This document shows, one piece after another, positions 1 to 5,905 of a DNA stretch of 10,364 bases. The translations under genes and the position numbers were made by a program. Source of the stretch: Nitrospinota bacterium (lineage in GTDB: Bacteria > Nitrospinota > Nitrospinia > UBA9942 > JAHJSF01); contig JAHJSF010000151.1 in the NCBI GenBank assembly GCA_018830405.1, forward strand, positions 1-10,364, given 5' to 3'. Each line of letters starts with the position of its first letter. Position 1 is the first letter of the stretch. A model generated the notes under the pieces. That model saw nothing but the letters and a program-made list of their open reading frames with translations, was not told the DNA's origin and ran no database searches.

Positions 1-163
1 GTGGATAACAACTGTTCCAAAAGATAGGCTGGGGGAAGTTGTTAAAACCATGGGAGAAGAAGGAATTACCATACTTTCCATTGAGCCGACCAGGAGAAAT
101 CTGGAGGATTCCTTTATGGAGTTTATCAACCGCCAAGAAAGTTATGGTGAAGGCATTAAATAA
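1..163 (+). CDS. ABC transporter ATP-binding protein, C-terminal fragment
   Basis: The left edge of the window cuts this gene. The visible frame (first full codon at base 2) gives 53 residues ending in TAA at 161-163. It reads as the tail of an ABC transporter ATPase: a short alpha/beta stretch (EEGITILSIEPTRRNLED) followed by SFMEFINRQE, matching the usual 'psLEdvFlelt' ending of ABC-2/CcmA/NatA-type nucleotide-binding subunits. The Walker A, signature and Walker B motifs would lie outside the window, so ATPase capacity cannot be seen here, and the substrate is unknown. No permease follows on the + strand; the next gene is convergent, so any membrane partner must be upstream or elsewhere. 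The family call is an inference from the C-terminal pattern only. Confidence 0.7.
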   Translation, partial: WITTVPKDRLGEVVKTMGEEGITILSIEPTRRNLEDSFMEFINRQESYGEGIK

Positions 164-175
164 TTTGACATCAAA

Positions 176-195
176 TCCCCCTTTGTTAAGGGGGA
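176..195. repeat. C5/G5 inverted repeat between convergent genes, possible bidirectional terminator
   Basis: The sequence TCCCCCTT-TGTT-AAGGGGGA forms a perfect 8-bp stem with a 4-nt loop. A further AAGGGGG copy follows at about 199-204. It lies between the + strand ABC gene (stop at 163) and the minus-strand lipoprotein gene (stop at 249), where a terminator serving both would be expected. Neither side has a strong T-run, so termination is uncertain. Dispersed repeats of this C5TTT...AAAG5 style are common between genes in many bacterial genomes, so this may instead be a decayed copy of such a repeat. Confidence 0.55.
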
Positions 196-248
196 ATAAG
201 GGGGTTGTTAGCGTTTGAGTACGGCCTCGTATAAATTGAACCTGATAA

Positions 249-761
249 CTATGGGATGTTTTTCGTCTTAGGTGTTTCGATCGGTTTTTCTATAGGTTTT
301 TTAGCTGGTTTCTCCACAGGCTTTTCTGCAGGTTTTTCTACCGGTTTTGGGGGTTCTTTGGGAGATGAAGCCTGCAACTCTTTCTGAAGGGCCATGAGCT
401 TAACGCTTATCTCGGCCAGATCGGCCTTTATACTGACTATCTCATTACTGAAATCATCCCCCCTCCGCTCATCTTTGAGATTGGCCTCTTCTTCCAGCTT
501 TTGTAGGGTAGCAGAAAGTGTTTTTAGATCGGCTACAGCCAGCTCCAGGGAATCAAGGCGGTCATTGACAGACTTCAGCCTGTAGCTATACTCATCAAAC
601 TTGGCCGATATCTGCTCAAGGCTGTCTGAGATATTGTTTATTCCGTCTATAACTGTGGCCTGATTGAGCTTATCCTGCTCAATATTCGCCCATCTTTGCT
701 CAAGGGGGGGGCAGCCGGTCAAAATAAACAGGGTGCATAGAATAAATAATCTCTTTAACAT
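249..761 (-). CDS. CpoB/YbgF-like coiled-coil lipoprotein lacking the TPR domain
   Basis: This 170-residue protein follows pal, the position normally held by cpoB (ybgF). The ATG at 761 is preferred because it opens directly onto a lipoprotein signal peptide (MLKRLFILCTLFILTG^C, Cys17) with lipobox LTGC. Residue +2 after the Cys is Pro, not Asp, which is compatible with outer-membrane sorting. A TTG at 803 would add 14 residues that spoil the signal. Residues of about 36-130 are heptad-rich and predicted coiled coil. Residues of about 139-162 are six tandem KPxE/KPAK tetrapeptides, then the protein ends. Classical CpoB continues into a C-terminal TPR domain, which is absent here, and no TPR-like reading remains downstream. 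Likely role (inference): a periplasmic partner of Tol-Pal or a wall-spanning spacer. An 8-C coding-strand tract (complement of 704-711) lies just after the lipobox Cys. The ribosome-binding site is weak. Confidence 0.75.
   Translation of the reverse strand: MLKRLFILCTLFILTGCPPLEQRWANIEQDKLNQATVIDGINNISDSLEQISAKFDEYSYRLKSVNDRLDSLELAVADLKTLSATLQKLEEEANLKDERRGDDFSNEIVSIKADLAEISVKLMALQKELQASSPKEPPKPVEKPAEKPVEKPAKKPIEKPIETPKTKNIP
276..347 (-). repeat. 12-nt tandem repeat encoding K-P-(V/A/I)-(E/K) tetrapeptides
   Basis: Six in-frame 12-nt units at the 3' end of the CpoB-like gene encode KPVE, KPAE, KPVE, KPAK, KPIE and KPIE. The units differ at the nucleotide level, mostly at third positions, which points to selection on the peptide and not to recent slippage. 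Such Pro/Lys/Glu repeats form stiff extended linkers, as in the periplasm-spanning part of TonB-like proteins. Confidence 0.85.
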
Positions 762-809
762 GTCGAGATATCTTACTCTATAACACCCTGTTCGGTAGAA
801 CAACTTATA

Positions 810-1298
810 CTACTTTGTGGTTACAACTGTGTGAGCACGTCTGTTCTTGGCCCAAGCTTCCTCACTATGGGCAGCATCCAAAGGAAGCTCCTCACCATAG
901 CTTATCGTATAAATCCTGTCAGCCTTAATACCCAAGGTTACAAGATAGGCCTTAACTGACAGCGCCCTTCTCTCTCCAAGGGCCAAATTATATTCTGTGG
1001 TACCACGATCATCACAATGCCCCTCTACCAAAACATTCGCTCCCGGATTCTTCACCATCCATTCGGCATTCTGCTTCAAAATATTTTTGGCATCGGGACG
1101 GATGGCAGATTGATCAAAATCAAAGCCTATATCCTTTAACCCGGCCTCTTCACGAACCTTCATGCCGCGACCTGCCTGGGGAACGGCCGTAGAAACACCC
1201 TCCCCCGTCTTAGATGTGGTTTTCTTGGCACAACCCTGAACAAGCAACAAAACCGCCAAAACACCGACCAACCCTGTTAGACCAAACTTCTTAGACAT
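810..1298 (-). CDS. pal: Peptidoglycan-associated lipoprotein Pal
   Basis: Pal is an outer-membrane lipoprotein that binds the diaminopimelate side chain of peptidoglycan and works with TolB and the TolQRA complex in outer-membrane constriction. At 162 residues it has normal length. Residues 1-22 are a lipoprotein signal peptide ending VQG^C (Cys23). A short linker is followed by an OmpA-like domain from about residue 56 (IGFDFDQSAIRP). The peptidoglycan-binding core is VEGHCDDRGTTEYNLALGERRA (residues 91-112 in two parts), in which Asp96 and Arg111 align with the diaminopimelate-binding Asp271 and Arg286 of OmpA. The end (AKNRRAHTVV) also matches the family. The ATG at 1298 has an excellent Shine-Dalgarno, GGGAGGTG at 1303-1310. 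The gene lies 70 nt downstream of tolB, with no clear terminator or promoter in between, so co-transcription is likely. Confidence 0.97.
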   Translation of the reverse strand: MSKKFGLTGLVGVLAVLLLVQGCAKKTTSKTGEGVSTAVPQAGRGMKVREEAGLKDIGFDFDQSAIRPDAKNILKQNAEWMVKNPGANVLVEGHCDDRGTTEYNLALGERRALSVKAYLVTLGIKADRIYTISYGEELPLDAAHSEEAWAKNRRAHTVVTTK

Positions 1299-1368
1299 AT
1301 AACACCTCCCTAAAAATAATGTGGAACAACCATCCTATAAAAATCCCTTGCTAAGACCTAACAATACA

Positions 1369-2718
1369 TCAGTTAAGATGAGGTGACCAAGCCGGGTCAT
1401 ACCCTCCCCCATCTAAAGACATTATTTTATGCTGATTACCTCCATCGGCCTCCATTACAAAGAGTTGATACGACCCATTACGGTCAGAACTAAAGGCTAT
1501 CCTCCGCCCATCAGGAGACCAGGAAGGGGACTCATCATTCCCGCTACTTTTGGTCAATTGCCTAGTCTCATTAGTGGATAAATTTATCATATAAATATCA
1601 AAATGTCCATTATTCATAGAGGAGTAGCTTATCTTTGTTCCGTCAGGGGACCAAGAGGCCTGGTCGTTGTAAGAGCCATCATAGGTTACCCTTTTAATGT
1701 TCCACCCCTGTATATCCATGACATATATCTGGGGAGTCCCGGACCTGCTGGAGGTAAAGGCAACACGCCGCCCATCGGGGGACCATTCGGGGGATGTGTC
1801 AATGCCCCTTGACTGGGTCAGCTTCCTCCTCTCCCCGTTTTCCAGATCAAGGCGATATATCTCAGGATTGCCGCTTATACTCATCGACAAGACCATACTC
1901 TTCCCATCGGGGGACCAGGAGGCATTACTATTGATGCCAGACTCAGCCGAGATAGCTCTATCCTTCCCCGTCTCAAGATCAAGGAGGTAGAGGTCGGGGT
2001 TCCCCATTTTAAAGGAGGTATAGCTTATCTTCTTGGCATCGGGAGACCAGTTGGGGAAGAGGTTTATAGCCCTATTTCTTGTAATCTGTCTAAGGTTTTG
2101 ACCGTCATAGTCGGATATATAGATCTGCTTATAGCCCAACTTATCGCGCGATATAAAGGTAATCTTGGTAGTGGATATCCCCTTTTCCCCGAATATCTCC
2201 CAGATAATCTTGTCTGATATACGGTGTACTACCTGACGATAATTATTAAGGGGGCCGGTCTCCCTAATGACAATCTTGCGGTTCATGTCGTAAAGGTCGT
2301 ACAGCTCACACTCCACCGAGAAGGAGTTTCGGTCGGCCGATACCTTCCCCTTCAAAAGTATCTCCGCCCCAATACTGCTCCACTCCGGAAAGTCTATATA
2401 CCCCTTTTCTCTGTCAATACCGGCGAGTTGACGCATAATATCTTCGTCGTCCAAGGGGCTGAAATAGGTTGATTCGGTCAAATCATTCTTGATGATATCT
2501 ACGGTAGCTTGAGACAGATGCCTAAGCGTGGGCTCTCCACTGAAGGCCAAGGGGGGGATGGCAATAGCTACCCTCTGACTGCCTGTCCTTGACAGACGCA
2601 TAGTAAAGGCAGATCCGGCCAAGGCCGACTGCCAACCAAAGCAGGACAAGAGCACAGCTAAGACGGCAACTAAAACAGACTGCCTTAATGAAACAATATT
2701 ATTATTTAAGCTCCGCAC
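1369..2718 (-). CDS. tolB: Tol-Pal system beta-propeller protein TolB
   Basis: TolB is a periplasmic protein that binds Pal and links it to the inner-membrane TolQRA motor. The chosen GTG start at 2718 gives 449 residues, close to the usual 430 or so, and a clean Sec signal: positive RS-LNN, hydrophobic VLVAVLAVLLS, and cleavage after SALA near residue 34. The frame stays open to a TTG at 2790 that would add 24 residues unlike a signal peptide; neither start has a strong ribosome-binding site. The N-terminal domain (about residues 49-180) precedes a six-bladed propeller. Its six WSPD/WSPH motifs recur exactly every 44 residues (Trp224, 268, 312, 356, 400, 444). The gene is followed by pal. 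It is not preceded by tolQRA: 158 nt upstream (to the TTG) lies a DUF362 gene, so the Tol operon is split in this genome. Confidence 0.95.
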   Translation of the reverse strand: MRSLNNNIVSLRQSVLVAVLAVLLSCFGWQSALAGSAFTMRLSRTGSQRVAIAIPPLAFSGEPTLRHLSQATVDIIKNDLTESTYFSPLDDEDIMRQLAGIDREKGYIDFPEWSSIGAEILLKGKVSADRNSFSVECELYDLYDMNRKIVIRETGPLNNYRQVVHRISDKIIWEIFGEKGISTTKITFISRDKLGYKQIYISDYDGQNLRQITRNRAINLFPNWSPDAKKISYTSFKMGNPDLYLLDLETGKDRAISAESGINSNASWSPDGKSMVLSMSISGNPEIYRLDLENGERRKLTQSRGIDTSPEWSPDGRRVAFTSSRSGTPQIYVMDIQGWNIKRVTYDGSYNDQASWSPDGTKISYSSMNNGHFDIYMINLSTNETRQLTKSSGNDESPSWSPDGRRIAFSSDRNGSYQLFVMEADGGNQHKIMSLDGGGYDPAWSPHLN

Positions 2719-2948
2719 AATCTCTATACCAATAGAACTATAAAGTTCGTTTTTAGAAAAACTTTGGGGATGCCCTGATAACTCCCTCAATCTTCTTGAA
2801 ATTCTAAATAAACCGGTTGGTCAATTTAAACACCTTGTTACTCTAAGCCTCGTGGCCCACTCAAGTTTCAATTGGTCTTAGTATATCAGAAGAAACACCA
2901 GGATATAAAATTGGGTTTAGATAGATTTCGGCCACTCTGATGAGAAAA

Positions 2949-4064
2949 CTATCCGACCAGAATCAAATCGTATTCACGGCTCCCCAAACCAATATCCTCC
3001 GCATAGCGTAGTTGAACGCTCCAATCAATGTCGGGGTAAACGCCCCTAAATTTATCTTCTCCCGGCGCAAAATTATCGATCAACTTCCCCCCTCTCTTCC
3101 CCTCTTCTCCATTAACCAGATCCGCCGCCGCTTGGTCTATGGCTACGGGGTCTCCGGAAACAAGGATACCTATGTCCCTGACAATCGGGGCATCGTTAAA
3201 GGGGTAACAATCGCAGGCGGGAGAAACATCGGTAATAAATGTTATAAAGGCCGACTTCCCCTCCTTCCCCTTAAGCGCCCCGCAGACGTGCTCAGCCATC
3301 TTCTCCTGCATACTGCTGACATCCGCATCCCATTTTATCTTTATCGCCCCAAGGCGGCAGGAGAGGATGCACTCACCGCAGCCGATGCATCTTTTAGGGT
3401 TAATAGCCACCTTCCCCTCAGCCGTTTTGACTATAGCCCCTTCAGAGGGACACCATCCAATACACCTCATACAGCCTACGCACGAGGTTTCAAGGACAAA
3501 TGGAGAGACGTTGGAATGCTGATTAAGTTTCCCCTTGACCGAGGCACACCCCATTCCAAGGTTTTTTATTGCCCCGCCGAAGCCGGTCAATTCATGACAT
3601 TTAAAGTGGGTAACCCCTATCAAGACATCGGCAGCATGGATGTCAGAGGCAACATCAACCTCCTTGTACCATTTTTTATCGATAGAAACCATTTCATAAG
3701 ATTGTCCTTTAAGCCCATCGGCAATAATAACCGGGACGCCTACCGAGGAATAATCAAAACCATTCTCTATGGCCGTTCTGATATGGGTAACCGATTCCTT
3801 GCGGGAACCGACATAGAGGGTGTTGGTATCGGTCAGAAAAGGTTTCCCCCCCGCCTCTCTCACCCTATCCACAATAGGACGAAGATAGGGAGGTTTTATG
3901 TGGGCCCTATTCCCCTTTTCTCCGAAATGGATCTTTAAGGCAACCAAATCACCCTCTTCAATAATATTATTTAAGGGAATATTGTCGATCAACTTGGATA
4001 ACCCTTCAAAAATACCCCCCTCCGCTATCCCTCTAAGGTCAAGAAAAAAAACCTGGCTCTTCAT
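2949..4064 (-). CDS. DUF362 domain protein with two 4Fe-4S ferredoxin motifs
   Basis: This 371-residue, apparently cytoplasmic protein has no signal peptide or membrane segment. Residues of about 35-190 and 290-355 match the DUF362 architecture (for example VALKIHFGEKGN, DVLIGVTHFKCHELTGFGG, KNLGMGCAS). A bacterial-type 2x[4Fe-4S] ferredoxin module is inserted at about 192-240: Cys195, 198, 201 and 205 (CxxCxxCxxxCP), then Cys226, 229, 232 and 236 (CxxCxxCxxxC). Further cysteines (156, 173, 261, 284, 286) could bind metal or form another site. The family is frequent in anaerobes and archaea and its reaction is not established, so no function is assigned. The ATG at 4064 has only a weak ribosome-binding site but a plausible promoter close upstream. 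It lies 158 nt or more ahead of tolB in the same orientation, with no obvious functional link. Confidence 0.9.
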   Translation of the reverse strand: MKSQVFFLDLRGIAEGGIFEGLSKLIDNIPLNNIIEEGDLVALKIHFGEKGNRAHIKPPYLRPIVDRVREAGGKPFLTDTNTLYVGSRKESVTHIRTAIENGFDYSSVGVPVIIADGLKGQSYEMVSIDKKWYKEVDVASDIHAADVLIGVTHFKCHELTGFGGAIKNLGMGCASVKGKLNQHSNVSPFVLETSCVGCMRCIGWCPSEGAIVKTAEGKVAINPKRCIGCGECILSCRLGAIKIKWDADVSSMQEKMAEHVCGALKGKEGKSAFITFITDVSPACDCYPFNDAPIVRDIGILVSGDPVAIDQAAADLVNGEEGKRGGKLIDNFAPGEDKFRGVYPDIDWSVQLRYAEDIGLGSREYDLILVG

Positions 4065-4083
4065 AGTATCTACCGGTTAAATA

Positions 4084-4111
4084 TTTATAGACAGCTCCCT
4101 CCACAAACCAA
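4084..4111 (-). promoter_or_regulatory. Possible sigma70-type promoter for the DUF362 gene
   Basis: On the minus strand, TTGGTT (4106-4111) and TATAAA (4084-4089) are separated by 16 nt. The -10 box ends 20 bases before the ATG at 4064, so the leader would be very short, about a dozen nucleotides. The match is moderate and there is no experimental support. Confidence 0.35.
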
Positions 4112-4148
4112 TTTAAAGGGGGCTTACGGATAAGACAAACAATAAGTT

Positions 4149-4176
4149 TTGAGTTCAGAGGAACAGGTATTATAAT
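4149..4176 (+). promoter_or_regulatory. Probable sigma70-type promoter for scpA-scpB
   Basis: TTGAGT (4149-4154) and a perfect TATAAT (4171-4176) are separated by 16 nt on the + strand. This is the best promoter match in the divergent intergenic region. It would start transcription near 4183 and give a leader of about 170 nt before scpA. A dyad described separately straddles the -10 box. Confidence 0.55.
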
Positions 4177-4188
4177 GTTTAACCTGTT
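4162..4188. promoter_or_regulatory. Operator-like dyad AACAGGT-N13-ACCTGTT over the -10 box
   Basis: AACAGGT (4162-4168) and its perfect inverted copy ACCTGTT (4182-4188) are separated by 13 nt. Half-site centres are 20 nt apart, about two helical turns, as expected for a dimeric repressor. The centre falls at 4175, inside TATAAT. No regulator gene is visible in the window to assign it to. Confidence 0.4.
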
Positions 4189-4244
4189 ACATAGGCGTAT
4201 AGGTAAATCCGTTTATGACGCAATTTACTCGGTTGGACAGTCTC

Positions 4245-4270
4245 TGATATATCTGGAATGATATATTCTG
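4245..4270. repeat. Direct repeat TGATATAT...TCTG with 14-nt period
   Basis: TGATATAT occurs at 4245-4252 and 4259-4266, each followed by CTG or TCTG. Each unit contains the palindromic GATATA(T/C) core. It lies in the leader of scpA, between the putative promoter and the gene. AT-rich composition makes chance plausible. Confidence 0.3.
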
Positions 4271-4295
4271 CCTAGGGGCAGTGTCAATAACATAA

Positions 4296-4315
4296 TATAA
4301 TCGGGCCTGGCCCGA
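4296..4315. promoter_or_regulatory. TATAAT followed by the palindrome TCGGGCC-T-GGCCCGA
   Basis: A perfect odd palindrome with 7-bp arms (4301-4315) directly abuts a TATAAT (4296-4301), 36 nt upstream of the scpA ATG. No good -35 box is found 16-18 nt upstream of this TATAAT, so a second promoter is doubtful unless activated. The GC-rich palindrome contrasts with its AT-rich surroundings. It could be an operator or a small hairpin in the scpA leader. Confidence 0.35.
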
Positions 4316-4350
4316 AGGCTGACTTTAATTGCAATAAAATAGGGAAAAAG

Positions 4351-5115
4351 ATGGAGTCTTTGGAAACTATCGAGGAAAAATCATACCAGATAAAACTCCC
4401 GACATTTGAAGGCCCCCTTGACCTACTTCTACACCTAATTAGAGACCAAGAGATAGATATATACGATATCCCGATATCTCAGATAACGGAACAGTATATA
4501 GCCTACATAGAGTTAATGAGGGATCTCAACCTTGATGTGGCCGGAGAATTTCTGGTTATGGCCGCCACCCTGACTCATATAAAATCAAGACTCCTCCTCC
4601 CCAAACCTGATCCTGTCAACCCCGATGAGGAAGAGGGAGACGACCCCAGAAACGAACTGGTGAGAAAACTCCTTGAGTATAAGATTTACAAAGAAACCAC
4701 CTCATTTTTGCGCGACAGAGAGGAGTTTAGAGGAAATATTTATGTCAGGGAACCGGCCAAGGAGAGCGCTGCCGATGGGGAGAATATGTTAAACGAGACC
4801 ACCCTGTTCGACCTTCTTTCCGCCTTTAACAAGCTTCTCAACAGCATAGGAGGAACATCCAGCAAAGAGATCAACTTGGATGAAATTTCGGTAACCGAGA
4901 AGATAAATTACATCATGGATGCCCTGTCACGCCATGTTCAGATGCGCTTTGAAGACCTCTTCCCAGCCTCGGTAACATACATGGAGATAGTGGCCACATT
5001 TATGGCCCTCTTAGAATTAATAAGGATAAAGCTTGTTAAAATAAAACAGGCTCAGCTGTTCGGATCGATAATCATATACAGGAACGAAAACAAAAATGGA
5101 ACTGACAACAACTAA
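4351..5115 (+). CDS. scpA: Segregation and condensation protein A
   Basis: ScpA is the kleisin of the bacterial SMC-ScpA-ScpB condensin. It bridges the SMC head and neck and helps compact and segregate replicated chromosomes. At 254 residues it has normal length. The N-terminal SMC-neck-binding region carries the hallmark LPTFEGPLDLLLHLIRDQEIDIYDIPIS (residues 16-43 in this order), then a helical segment (GEFLVMAATLTHIKSRLLLP, 65-84), an acidic linker (about 86-100, DEEEGDD), a middle ScpB-binding region, and a C-terminal winged helix ending LLELIRIKLVKIKQAQLFGSI (about 220-240). An AGGGA ribosome-binding site (4341-4345) precedes the ATG by 5 nt. The 3' end overlaps scpB by 20 nt. Confidence 0.96.
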   Translation: MESLETIEEKSYQIKLPTFEGPLDLLLHLIRDQEIDIYDIPISQITEQYIAYIELMRDLNLDVAGEFLVMAATLTHIKSRLLLPKPDPVNPDEEEGDDPRNELVRKLLEYKIYKETTSFLRDREEFRGNIYVREPAKESAADGENMLNETTLFDLLSAFNKLLNSIGGTSSKEINLDEISVTEKINYIMDALSRHVQMRFEDLFPASVTYMEIVATFMALLELIRIKLVKIKQAQLFGSIIIYRNENKNGTDNN

Positions 5116-5773
5116 GGCCATAATAGAGAATATACTTCTCGTTTCAGATAGACCGGTTACGCCGGATAAGATAATAGAAACGCTGGAAGGGGCGATAGAT
5201 GCCGACACGTTTAAAAATATTATGGATGAATTGATGCACGAGTATAAACAGCGTGGAATTCAGATAATCGAAATTGCCATGGGCTATCAGTTGGCTACAC
5301 GTCCCAAATATGCCGACTGGATTGGCCGGTTCATAAATATAGACAGGAAAACAAAACTTTCTAAGGCGGCCCTGGAGGTTTTGTCAATAATAGCCTACAG
5401 ACAGCCGATAACAAGGATAGAGATAGACACAATAAGGGGGGTAGACTCGGGCGGTGTTGTTAAGTCACTGATCGACAAAAAGCTGATACGCGGCATGGGG
5501 CGAAAAAAGGTTATAGGAAAACCGATGATGTTCGGCACCAGCAGACGATTCTTAGAATATTTCGGATTGAGAAATTTGGCTGATCTTCCAACCATAGAGG
5601 AGTTTAGGGAAAAAGAAGAGAATATAAACACCTCTGAAGAGAATGACGGGGAACCGCGCAGAAAGAGCGGCCAGTTGTTCGCTGAACAACAACAGGTTGA
5701 ACCTGACGATGAGATGGAAGATGAAGAGGAGCTTTTAACTACGGAAGAAACCACGACCGAAGAGGACATATAA
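5096..5773 (+). CDS. scpB: Segregation and condensation protein B
   Basis: ScpB is the dimeric winged-helix (kite) subunit that binds the middle of ScpA in the SMC condensin. Residues 1-165 carry two winged helices with typical ScpB motifs: IIENILLVSDRPVTPDKI (9-26), GYQLATRPKYADWI (63-76), LSKAALEVLSIIAYRQPITR (88-107), IRGVDSGGVVKSLIDKKLIR (113-132) and GKPMMFGTSRRFLEYFGL (141-158). Residues of about 170-225 are a low-complexity acidic tail (runs of E, D and T), probably disordered and longer than in many homologues. The ATG at 5096 lies inside scpA in another frame, with AGGAA at 5080-5084. The 20-nt overlap suggests translational coupling and equal stoichiometry control. It is convergent with ftsZ. 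Confidence 0.96.
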   Translation: MELTTTKAIIENILLVSDRPVTPDKIIETLEGAIDADTFKNIMDELMHEYKQRGIQIIEIAMGYQLATRPKYADWIGRFINIDRKTKLSKAALEVLSIIAYRQPITRIEIDTIRGVDSGGVVKSLIDKKLIRGMGRKKVIGKPMMFGTSRRFLEYFGLRNLADLPTIEEFREKEENINTSEENDGEPRRKSGQLFAEQQQVEPDDEMEDEEELLTTEETTTEEDI

Positions 5774-5785
5774 CCCCTTATCTGT

Positions 5786-5905
5786 ACAGAGCGTCAGAAA
5801 AAAGTAGACCGAGGCGCGACGAAGGCGAGGAGTGAGGCGTATTAAGCATACGTCGCAACAAGGAGCCGAGGAGCAACAAAGGTATACAAATTTATGTCGC
5901 TCTGT
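5786..5905. repeat. 120-bp repeat-like element with 8-bp terminal inverted repeats
   Basis: The element is bounded by ACAGAGCG (5786-5793) and its exact inverse CGCTCTGT (5898-5905). Inside, the + strand is purine-rich and holds three variants of a decamer: GCGACGAAGG (5816-5825), GCAACAAGG (5855-5863) and GCAACAAAGG (5873-5882). CGAGGAG occurs twice, 41 nt apart (5826, 5867). A small central hairpin CGTAT-TAAGC-ATACG lies at 5838-5852. It has no convincing ORF, and its composition differs from the flanking genes. It begins 12 nt after the scpB stop and ends immediately before the ftsZ stop codon, so both genes remain intact. It looks like a non-autonomous dispersed repeat (MITE or REP-like) or a structured RNA/terminator element. 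I cannot name the family. Confidence 0.6.

Noticed and set aside
2882-2907. Inverted repeat TATATC...GATATA between the DUF362 gene and tolB, considered as a terminator
   Set aside because: The 6-bp arms are all weak pairs with a 14-nt loop, and no T-run follows on the minus strand. It is probably chance in AT-rich sequence.
2791-2948. Search for a tolB promoter in the gap upstream
   Set aside because: TTGAAA and TTGACC boxes exist on the minus strand, but no TATAAT-like box lies at 16-18 nt spacing. I cannot support a specific promoter.
3012-3938. A 308-codon open frame on the + strand opposite the DUF362 gene
   Set aside because: It lies wholly antisense to a gene with clear family motifs, shows no domain pattern, and reads as Pro/Leu/Arg-rich shadow sequence produced by the codon bias of the real gene.
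4233-4261. TTGGAC as the -35 of an additional scpA promoter
   Set aside because: No acceptable -10 box lies 16-18 nt downstream; the nearby TGATAT is only 6 nt away.
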